Source of the DNA: Craterostigma plantagineum
Lineage: Eukaryota; Streptophyta; Magnoliopsida; Lamiales; Linderniaceae
Assembly (NCBI GenBank): GCA_027422505.1
Contig: JAPQWV010000123.1
Coordinates: 620,001 to 684,000 of the forward strand
DNA: 64,000 bases
Reading direction: 5' to 3'
Shown here piece by piece: positions 55,780-64,000 of the stretch (positions are counted from its first letter, which is position 1; each line of letters starts with the position of its first letter). Below the pieces are notes generated by a model. It had not been told where the DNA came from, did no database searches, and saw only the letters and a program-made list of their open reading frames with translations. Position numbers and translations under genes: made by a program.

Positions 55780-57395
55780 AGGCATGTTCATAATTTGCTG
55801 TAACTATTTAATGTTTATGGAATGGCGAAATTAATACGGGAGGTCCGAATGTTTCTTATTGAGTATTGAATATATGCATGTTCATAATTTGCTTTTGATG
55901 AGTAAGAATTTAAATAGTCTTCTCATTTGTTGCTACATAACGTGTTAGGAACATCAAAGTTTGCTAAGAAATACAATAATAGTTTTAATTTGCAAATTAT
56001 GTATGCCGTTTTGAACTTTTGATATTTTGTGCACTTTGTAACAGTAAAATGGTTTCTTCTCAAGACCCTTTGAGGTTCAACATTCGTCTCTATATCTGGG
56101 GATAAGTAGGGATTTGCTTTTATTAAATCAATTTCATTTTAACTATTCGAGTAGGTTTTGTTATACTGTCGTATACAATCCCATTTTTTTATTGATTTAA
56201 ATGTAAGACTATTTATCCGCTATACTGTTCGGTAAGTTAATATTATCACTTTCATAAAATAATCGTCATTATTCCGAACGTTGGCTATAACTATCCTACT
56301 ACTATACGACTCCACAGCATTGTACCCTCATCGATCTTCGAAATTGTCTATCTCCAAGGTATGTTAATGTGGTAATGCAATTATAGTAACTTCAGTAACT
56401 CAATATAATAGGAATACGAATGGCTTTGTTTTCATAATTAAAAAACAATGTTTTCATTCTGTTAACCTGCGTATCATTAATGATGATATTCATTAATATC
56501 AATTATATATAAACGTATTAATACGATTCCATAAACGACCTCATTCGGTCAACCTTTTTTTCAGCCGTGCAAGTATTATTGGCAATGTAGTTGGAACCGG
56601 TCTAAAACGTACTGTTTGGCTCCCATTAGACGGCATTCAGTCGTCTGTTTTTCAGACTTGGAAATATTATTGTCAATAGTGTAAATTTATATGCCCTAGT
56701 TTACCCCAACTGTAACACGTTTCAAGTTGAGTATGTATGAGACCCTATTTAAGAAACAACGACCTCATTCATTAACATGTTTAAAATCGAGTATGTATGA
56801 ATCCCTATTTAAGAAACAATGATCTCATTCAGTCGCTTGACTAAAGTCGTGCAAAAAGTTTCAATAGTAAATTTACATGACACAATGGATTGCAGTCGCT
56901 CATTCATCAATACGTTGAAAGGAATCTGAAATCTACTGTAAATATTTATGAGTTTTGTCAAGCAAAATCTGGTAATGTATTGCAGCCGTTTACGAATTCT
57001 GGAAGGGAGGCGGTGATGAATGCAAATTGTCCAATGACTTTGACAGGTTGTTTAAATATTACTCAGTATTGTATATGGATATATTTAGTGTAACACATCA
57101 TTAAATATAGCTTAATAATTCGTTAGAGTCATGAAGTTCATTACAATGAAGAACATTTCATCCCGGCTTAGATAAATATCAACGAGTAATTTTTTAATGT
57201 CTATGACTCCTCTGTGCCACAGATAGAAGAAATACCTATAATAATCAAAATGAAACCGACCCACGAAATCTGAAATGGTCAAATGACAGAGGAATATAGT
57301 TCAGAACATGATTGGCGAAACATTAAAAACATTGTCCAACATTACTAAATTCCTAACAGAGGAAGAAGTAGTTTGCTTTCCTCTTTTTTAAGTTC
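55780..57395. other. AT-rich DNA, no gene; sparse CAGTCG motifs
   Basis: No coding region is supported. CAGTCG or CAGCCG words recur at about 56565, 56627, 56838, 56892 and 56980. A 60-bp tandem repeat lies at 56711-56830. Confidence 0.55.
56711..56830. repeat. Two tandem 60-bp units
   Basis: Period exactly 60 bp: both units contain GAGTATGTATGA, CCCTATTTAAGAAACAA and CTCATTC, and differ at several bases. Confidence 0.85.
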
Positions 57396-57399
57396 CTAC

Positions 57400-57735
57400 G
57401 TCACCTGAGGTGGCATTGTTGTGATCCACGACGTCCTTTGTAGAATGCTCAGTGATGAAAAGTTGATTTTTTTTCTGAGATAATGGAACATCAACCACTG
57501 GTTGCTTGGAAGCAGTAAGAATGCACTTCATCTTCTCAAACTGGTTAAGAAATAGTATGAGAAATCAGCAGTGAAATTCAGAGATTTTGATCTTTAAAGA
57601 GGGAAAGCATGCTTAGATAAAGAGTACCGCAATAATCTGGCCACGCGCGAATTGTAGCTCTTGGAGCAGCGTAGACTTCTCTTCCATTAACACATCAATC
57701 TGTAGACTGTTGAAGTTCCTTGGCCATGAATTTTT
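57400..57735 (-). other. Two possible exons of an unrecognised gene
   Basis: The minus strand encodes SWPRNFNSLQIDVLMEEKST followed by LLQELQFARGQII (57735-57620) and, after a possible intron, FEKMKCILTASKQPVVDVPL running to a stop near 57400. The text is not low-complexity and the first part is helix-prone. I do not recognise the family. It might be the tail of a transposon-borne gene, but the open stretches are short. Confidence 0.3.
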
Positions 57736-58589
57736 GTTGAATCCTAAAAAAATTCCCAAAATTAACCATACAGCAGATGGCCGAATCTACTTTATCACTT
57801 AATCTTAAACGAATTGAACCCAAAAAACAACAATTACACCCAAATTCGTGTTGTGGCATCTAGGGTGATGTTTTTTGGGACATTTAAACAGTGCTAAGTT
57901 CTTAGTAGGAATCTTGAAAGAGCTAATATATATTTACCCACCCAGCAATTGAAATAACGCAGGGTGTAAATCGAAGACATTATCGTGGTTACCTCAATCG
58001 CAGAGCCGTCCTTGCCCGTGGTCTTTTTCATTCCCATTTGCTATTAGCCGTTGTTCAAGTATGCAGATAGGTGTATGGAGAGTAAGATTGTAATGCCTTC
58101 CATTAAGACAACCAATGATGTTATATATTATTTCAATATTATGACTGGCTTAATTCAACTATATATAATTTTGTGAATTCGATTAATGAAAAAAAAATCT
58201 TATTAAACCGAATCAAATAAAAATAAATAATCTTACCTAGCAATGGAAATTTATGAAATACATTACGAATTTCATGATAAAAATAATAATTCTATGAATA
58301 TGTGTGTCTTTACTATAAGAATAGTACATTATTAATTTGACTCTCTTTCCTAGGTAAGTAAAATAAGGAAAGAACATAATGAGGTCTATTTTATATTGGG
58401 AATGAATACGGGTCAGTCCGTTTATATCTTTGACTTTTCAGTTTACAATTTGAAGGAAGAGTCGAGGAAACTTCATTTATGAACGCATTGTCTGTAATTA
58501 ATTGCATCTCATAGCAACGTAGTTATTAATGTCTTCAGCCATGTGTGGATATATACTACACGGTATAATGTTCGGCCTTTCACCCCACA
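57736..58589. other. AT-rich DNA, nothing recognised
   Basis: No gene, repeat or RNA feature could be supported. Confidence 0.5.
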
Positions 58590-58883
58590 ATGAGCCTCAC
58601 AGTGACAAAGAGCGAAATAACTGACCTACGATATAAAGAACACAAATGCAAATGTGGCAGAGAGTCTGATATTAAGATCGTAGGACCGACAGAATACACG
58701 GAAGGTAAGTTGTTCTGTATCTGCAAGAGTGGCTACTTTGATTTTTTCATGTGGTTGAATCCCATAGGCAGCAATATTGAGGAAGATGTAGCAATACCAG
58801 ATATGGAACCAAGAAAATGTGATATTCAGGCTCAACATATTGGAGACTTGTTTCTATGTGCGATGATTTTGAAAAGAGATTAG
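58590..58883 (+). CDS. Short protein resembling a GRF-type zinc finger
   Basis: 97 residues from ATG to TAG. Residues 18-55 read HKCKCGRESDIKIVGPTEYT, then GKLFCICKSGYFDFFMWL. This resembles GRF fingers (CxCG, a TxxNxGR-like turn, F-x-C, then C-FF-W), which are common in plant transposon-associated small ORFs. The last zinc ligand is not obvious (Asp precedes FFMW instead of Cys). The rest is acidic and unrecognised. It could be a real single-exon gene or a captured fragment. Confidence 0.4.
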   Translation: MSLTVTKSEITDLRYKEHKCKCGRESDIKIVGPTEYTEGKLFCICKSGYFDFFMWLNPIGSNIEEDVAIPDMEPRKCDIQAQHIGDLFLCAMILKRD

Positions 58884-59210
58884 TGTCACTTGAGAAGAGG
58901 GCAAAAGTGATAAAATACAGTTCAAGCGCTACTTTACTTCTTATTTGTGGATTGTTACCTAAGTAGTTGGCGTATTTATCAAGTCCTTCTTATCAATGTA
59001 TTGTGGTAGCCCTATTTTTCGAAATGAAGATCGAGTTTTCTGGAATTTTATGGCAAAATTGATGCTTACTATGCAAGTTTAATAAATACTATGTAACAAC
59101 AATCGCAGTCGGCATACTCAGTTATCACAGGATACAAAATGCTTACAATATGTTTGACAAAATGATCAAAATCACGGTAATACAACCACAGTTTGCTTAT
59201 GTTTCTGTTA

Positions 59211-59999
59211 ATAAGCTTTCCCTACTCAAAGCATTCCAACAAAAAGAAAGAAACGTTTGTACCACAGTCTGCCTTAGCATTTTTTACATCAACTGAGCAC
59301 TATGGATGTTTGTTCATTCCCCGGGGGCCAATGCCAGTATCTGTAGAACACAGAAGCGGTAAGGTATTGGCGAAATTCCTTTATCTGAGAGGGTAGGAAG
59401 TTGTGGAAATCATCCCAGTGTAACATCATGGAAAACGCATTTCACAATACATAAACGCCACACTCTCCACTGTACAAAGCAAACAAATTAGATGTATGAT
59501 GATAGAAATATTAATTTGTAAAGGAATCCGCGTGAACATTACCCAAATTCCTGCTGATGAGTTTACTGTCCCTGCCTACTTTAAACTTAAAATTAGATTT
59601 CGCGATCCCCAGCATCTTGAAAGCTATTGTAATAACATCAACAGCTCTTCCTAGTGCCGAATTGGCAAGGCGTAGATTTTTGTCAAAACTTATTTTTGAA
59701 TCAACAGTGGCAAATGATTGTTTCTCAGGCGAAGCAACACATAGAACCCAATGTTGTTCATCAACGTTCAGTGGGAAAACAACAACTTTAGCTGTTTTCC
59801 AGCTACACGATGGCCATGAACTAACTTGTCCCATAATAAATGGCATTACATCGGCCAGATCAGCCAGTCCATACTTTACGGGTAACTTTGTCACGAACTG
59901 GCTGAATGCGGTGTTCATAAATGCAACTTGCCTGACTGCATGGTAGCACAGTCCTTGCATTTCGATGTATCCACGCATGCACTCATCAATATGCTGCAA
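59211..59999 (-). pseudogene. Ulp1-like cysteine protease catalytic domain (C48), transposon-borne
   Basis: 59999-59511 encodes 162 residues with VVVFPLNVDEQHWVLCVASP (His83) and SFATVDSK (Asp100), the His and Asp of the Ulp1 triad. Further down on the minus strand ADCGTN (codons of D-C-G at 59261-59269) supplies the nucleophile Cys in its usual motif. Between them are frame changes and a stop near 59300, so no single protein spans the triad as read; a missed intron is possible. Ulp1 proteases cleave SUMO-like modifiers. In plants this type, joined to DUF1985, is carried by Kaonashi-type MULE and other transposons. Confidence 0.7.
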
Positions 60000-60123
60000 T
60001 ATGTTATAAAATCATTTGGCAATATTTTAAACAGTTGGCATTATGCTTTCATGAAAATAAATGGTTGGGAGATCCCAAAATATACTTACAATATCACGGA
60101 TCCAGATTCCTGGGGTCATGAGC

Positions 60124-61670
60124 TCAGTTGAAAAACTCAGGTCTTAAAGACACACCTAACAGTCCTCTTCGAGAATGCTCTGGTTTCATCTGCCTAATTA
60201 ATCTGGCTGCATGAGGCCACATTTGCATCTTGTACAACACATATTCATCAATCAGATGGTTTCTGTATGGCACCGTCTGACTGTTTGCAGGTGTAGCGAT
60301 GGCTGCCTCTTCAATTCTCCGCCTCTTTGCATTCTGAATCTTTTCAATGTTCTGCCTTTCTGATTTGAAATGAATGTACAACTATATAAGACATTATCTT
60401 CAAATAAAACCAAAGTAAAATAAAATGTGTTTAGTGGACATATCAAAATAAGCAGTGTCTGTCAAACACGTAATGTACACACCAGTCTCCGGTTCAATGA
60501 TCTTCTTCATTGCTTCAGTCATAAACCAAATCTGGCGATCAATGTATTGTAAAGTTTTCTCCGTTGGCTGAAATTTCTGATCAAACCACTGTTCTTGAAC
60601 ATGTATGCTTTCGCTTGCTTTTATATTAGACAATCTTTCATTAACTTCAGTGAAAGACGATTCAATTTGATTCTTCATGCGAAAACCTGGCCAGCATGAA
60701 AATCAACTATATTTCCTACTCCAACAAGCTCATTCCACACATCTTCAATTCCTTGATCAATTCTTCAATAAGCAGAATCTTGAATACACTGCAGTTCAGT
60801 CTTTGATTTATCACATTTTTCACTCGTTTCATCAAAACCTTTAGCGATCTCCTTTATATTCATCTCCTCATCAGCGACAGATGGATGACTCATTACAATA
60901 TGTTCATTATTTTCAGCGGAATGATTAGAAGACTCCTCAACAATTTCAGTTATAGCATACGACGTGCAGTTAATTTTCTCAGTCGAAGTTTCATTTACCA
61001 ACTGTTGCTCGAGCATTAGCTGATCAGTTCCTTGAATATCATGACTATAGCATTCTTTCTGATAAGAGCATTGTCCCACGGCAAGTGTAATTTCTCCAAC
61101 ATTTCCAAAATTCTCAGCGGTCTCTGCAACTCTGTCCTTCAATATTTTATCAGGACCCAGTGATTGATCAAGATTCTGAGAAGATACGGCCACGCCTCCT
61201 TCAACTTGCAAACCGGTGCAAACATCATCGTGATATTCATTAAGCAGTTGCTGGTCTAGAACAATCATCTGGTCCGGGCTACTTCTATTGTAAGTTGGTA
61301 TGAGTTCGACAAAGGCATTATCTTCTGATTCTCCCACTTTTAAATGCGGTAGAGTAGGTAGAGGAATTACTGAAGAAACGACAGCAGTCTGGCTGTGATA
61401 AGACAATTTTCTCTCCGTCCTTCTTGATCGCAGTTTCGCCAAAAACTCATTTAAAGTTTTTGTCTCAAAATCAGCGTCCTTACAATCACTATCTGTATGC
61501 CTAGAAACATTACTTTCTGCCTGTACATTTTCAGCACTGCTATAATCAGGCATATGGTCGCGAGGCAATTGTTCAGCGCAGAAAGCGGTAACCCAAGGAG
61601 CATCCAGCTTCATCGTCACGAGCAGAGGAAGAAGACGGTGCATATTCGGTCTGTGAAGGCAATTCAACAT
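60124..61670 (-). pseudogene. Ulp1 gene, middle linker region
   Basis: Three minus-strand pieces (61670-60765, 60678-60400, 60381-60124) lie between the DUF1985-type tail and the Ulp1 domain. The first is 301 residues, acidic and Ser/Thr/Gln-rich without a fold signature. The second and third look helical and include YRNHLIDEYVLYKMQMWPHA. Probable intron positions separate them. Such long disordered linkers are normal in these transposon proteins. No motif is recognised. Confidence 0.5.
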
Positions 61671-62214
61671 TCAGCTGGGAAGATACGGGACCCTTCTCAT
61701 TGTTCTTCAGTGGCTGAGAAGACGTGTGGCCAACTGTGGTTTTTACCTTTCTTTTTTGTGTTTGATGCACACTTCTGTTGCAGGCACTTCCAGCAGGCTC
61801 ACATGCAGAAATTTGTTTGTTCTCTGTTGCATGAAGCCCACGCTGCTCGGAATCATCCTCTAGGTTAGACAGAATGGATGGCAGACATAGAACTGTGACC
61901 CCATTCAATAACATTGTTATCCGCTTGATAAGATCATAACCGATCCTCTGTTCAAAACTACTTGTAGCAAAGAAGTCTGCTCTAGACTCATCAACTATAG
62001 GCTGCAGGATGCTTGTCTTCACACCGAACTTCGACACTACTTTAATTACTTCCTTCATTTTTGGAGAAGCTTTAGTGTTCCACGGATTTGTCTTCCACAA
62101 ACACATGCGAGGAACTGTTCGTTCTCCCTTATCCAAAGGCGTTGCAAACCTTTCAGCAACACCAGGCATGCATTCATATGCAAGAACCTTTGCAATAGCA
62201 AATTGAACACACAT
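61573..62214 (-). pseudogene. DUF1985-tail region of the Ulp1 gene
   Basis: 213 residues from the minus strand. FAIAKVLAYECMPGVAERFA followed by VPRMCLWKTNPWNTKASPK is the segment after the DUF1985 domain, matching YECWPSV and PRMCHWKT in the gene at 43585-43680. So both loci belong to one gene family. It then runs into a Ser/Lys-rich linker. The DUF1985 core that should precede it is not seen upstream of 62214. Confidence 0.65.
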
Positions 62215-62262
62215 ACGTCACTAGTCACTATATCATAAAACAATAAGGACGAAACCTGTACG

Positions 62263-62596
62263 TATTGTTTTTACTACGTTTATTATTGTCCGGATAAGTC
62301 AAACGAAATTCAATGTGTTGAGATTTATTTATTTTTTGGTCAGTACGTAATTATATATGCCATGGAGATTCGTGATCATGTATTTGATAATTATGTTGTT
62401 TTCGTCTTATATACCTTATATATTAATCTGATATGTTTACATATGATTAGCAAACTTTTTTCGTCCGAAAATTCACATGACAGGTTTACTGTTTACTGTT
62501 TCATGCATTGGGGTTTTCAGTAATTTAATTACTGTTGTTAATGATAAAAATTTCGTTTGACTTATCCGGACAATAATAAACGTAGTAAAAACAATA
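62263..62596. repeat. Foldback sequence with 48-bp perfect inverted repeats
   Basis: 62263-62310 and 62549-62596 are exact reverse complements over 48 bp (including CTTATCCGGACAATAATAAA), with a 238-bp AT-rich loop. No flanking target duplication is evident. It lies just upstream of the Ulp1 gene start. It may be a MITE or a transposon-end remnant. Confidence 0.9.
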
Positions 62597-63461
62597 TTTC
62601 ATATTTATTTATTACTAACAACAACCTTTTGTAGTTAAATTAAGTTATTATCTGTAATAATTAATTAAATTTATAATACCCATTGATTTTGGATGACTGT
62701 AATAAAATATCTTGTCCTTTTGAATTACTGTTCATTTAGGGTGTGTGCGTTGTTTGCACGACTGTTAATGTATCAGTAGTTCATTTGAAGCATATGCACT
62801 ATTTCCAGGAACGTTCTGAAGCTGTCAATTATTCAAGCATATGTTATAATTTTGACGACCGATAAAGTATTAGTGGTGTAATTCATAGTTTTGTCAATGG
62901 TAGCTGAATATCTGTTCCGTGATGTCGGTAACGACGTCGTCTCGAGTGATGCGACCTTCATAGATCTGAAAGAATTTTTGTTCCCTTAAATTTTACTTTT
63001 CCTTTTTTGACTTTGTTGGTAATGTTCCAGTCGTGTTAGTTATAGCTCACTCATAGAAGAAAGTGACGTTTCCAAGAGAATTTTCCAACAATGTAAGTTA
63101 GTAGCCATTCACGTATAAGAAAATTGAAGATTTTTCTCAATTGTTTCTGAAGTTCTGTATACGATATTTACGAAATCGCATTTCTGGCATTAAACTATAT
63201 AGGACTAATACAACTGTTAGGGAAACTTTTATTAGTATTTCAATGCATGTATTCAATCCTTATATTCGAAGAGTCCTTTTTCGTCAACGATCTCCACAGC
63301 TCTCAAAACTCTAGTCAAATAGAATGGAAATTCGAATCTTCCTAACCTGTAAAAATGAAAAATAAGACATCATCAGTTGCTCGATATATCTGAAGTAAAT
63401 GCATGTTAGTCTGATAATTTAGTGGAGGAACCCATGAGCTCTTTTATTAGAAATTTCTCAC
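62597..63461. other. AT-rich DNA beside the Helitron gene, no gene seen
   Basis: Contains GCACGACTGT (about 62756) and CCAGTCGTGT (about 63018), the motif also seen at 54394-54870. If the adjacent Helitron ends here, its 3' hairpin and CTRR terminus could not be identified with confidence. Confidence 0.45.
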
Positions 63462-64000
63462 CTAATTGTTGTAGACTTCATGGTAAACAATATTAACTAT
63501 TTCGTCGTCTTCGAGTTCACCTTCCTTCAGATTGAGAATCTTTATTCCGGTCTGTGATGTTGCCCGGGACAAAGCAACGTACAGTTGCCCATGCGTAAAT
63601 ACCGGTTTTGGAAGATATACACCAACATTTTTGAAACTCTGTTCCTGGCTTTTGTTGATAGTCATTGCATAGCATAGTCGTATCGGAAACTGTCTGCGTC
63701 GCAACTTAACCGGCAATGTTGACTCTGTTGGTGAAAGAACTATTCTTGGGATAAGTACTTTATTTCCAACATGCGATCCTGTAATAATCTCACATTCAAT
63801 CACTCTACTTCCCATACGCGAAACTGTCATCCTTGTCCCATTGCATAATCCGTCCTTCTGATTTAGATTTCTCAACAGCATTACGGGAACTGCATGTTTG
63901 AGTAAGAGCTTATGATTTGGAAGGCCAGAAAATTCAAGAGTGTTAGGAAATTCAACTGGATACATGTTTTCGATTTCACTTTCATCCCCAGAATTGATTT
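63462..64000 (-). CDS. Helitron helicase (PIF1-like), C-terminal part
   Basis: Open on the minus strand from the window edge to a stop at 63462, about 179 residues seen. Recognisable text: LPNHKLLLKHAVPVMLLRNL, GLCNGTRM, NKVLIPRIVLSP, FPIRLCYAMTINKSQEQSF, VGVYLPKPVFTHGQLYVALS. This is the C-terminal end of PIF1-type helicases encoded by plant Helitrons, which unwind DNA in rolling-circle transposition. The usual INKSQGQ motif has Glu for Gly (INKSQEQ), which may impair it. The Rep domain would lie off the right edge. Confidence 0.88.
   Translation of the reverse strand, partial: INSGDESEIENMYPVEFPNTLEFSGLPNHKLLLKHAVPVMLLRNLNQKDGLCNGTRMTVSRMGSRVIECEIITGSHVGNKVLIPRIVLSPTESTLPVKLRRRQFPIRLCYAMTINKSQEQSFKNVGVYLPKPVFTHGQLYVALSRATSQTGIKILNLKEGELEDDEIVNIVYHEVYNN

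Noticed and set aside
59557..59946. 129-codon plus-strand frame opposite the Ulp1 domain
   Set aside because: Antisense shadow of the minus-strand frame that carries the protease His and Asp motifs.

Overview
The window looks like repeat-rich, intergenic nuclear DNA of a flowering plant, probably a eudicot. The evidence is SIRE-type, long-LTR and other Ty1/copia elements, Tekay-type and Athila-type Ty3/gypsy elements, a Stowaway MITE, DUF1985/Ulp1 transposon genes and a Helitron helicase. The species cannot be named from this. No rRNA or tRNA gene, no organellar block and no clearly intact host gene was found. Almost every coding stretch is a retroelement or DNA-transposon gene broken by stops, frameshifts or deletions.

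Layout. 1-2683: a minus-strand copia fragment split by a tiny LTR element (75-1078, target duplication ACCGA) that has only 72 bp between its LTRs. 2684-16815: a degraded plus-strand SIRE-like copia element with LTR, primer site, gag, protease, integrase, RT, RNase H, a long noncoding spacer and a third ORF. 16820-21383: the 3' half of a Tekay-like gypsy element (integrase, chromodomain, 3.1-kb LTR). 21400-23048: scrambled copia fragments, including an inverted repeat of a gag zinc-knuckle segment. 23049-29460: two more Tekay-like LTR fragments, a minus-strand piece of the SIRE third ORF, and a further LTR-like stretch. 29927-39394: a full-length copia element with LTRs over 2 kb and a CTCCA duplication, nested in a minus-strand SIRE gag fragment (29462-29926 plus 39395-39986).

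40090-43960: a broken DUF1985-type gene whose intron holds a 2.65-kb non-autonomous LTR element (40467-43119, duplication ACACT). That element carries only the SIRE third-ORF C-terminal region. 43960-46100: AT-rich DNA with ATTCGAA-type motifs and a collapsed MULE transposase. 46633-46874: a Stowaway MITE. 47945-54167: an Athila-like gypsy element (5' LTR, tRNA-Asp-type primer site, gag, protease, RT, RNase H, start of integrase), cut by a fragment of the same LTR family seen at 75-1078. 54372-64000: a WRN-like exonuclease pseudogene, a GRF-finger-like ORF, a DUF1985-tail/Ulp1 protease gene on the minus strand, a 48-bp perfect inverted repeat, and the C-terminus of a Helitron helicase running off the right edge.

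The history is layered insertion. Three elements have exact 5-bp target duplications, and two of these insertions are also supported by homologous uninterrupted sequence. The most distinctive material is the SIRE third-ORF family (three copies, one mobilised alone by a non-autonomous element), the 72-bp-interior LTR element, and the CG-containing palindromic word arrays that occupy the same place in sister gypsy LTRs but use different words.
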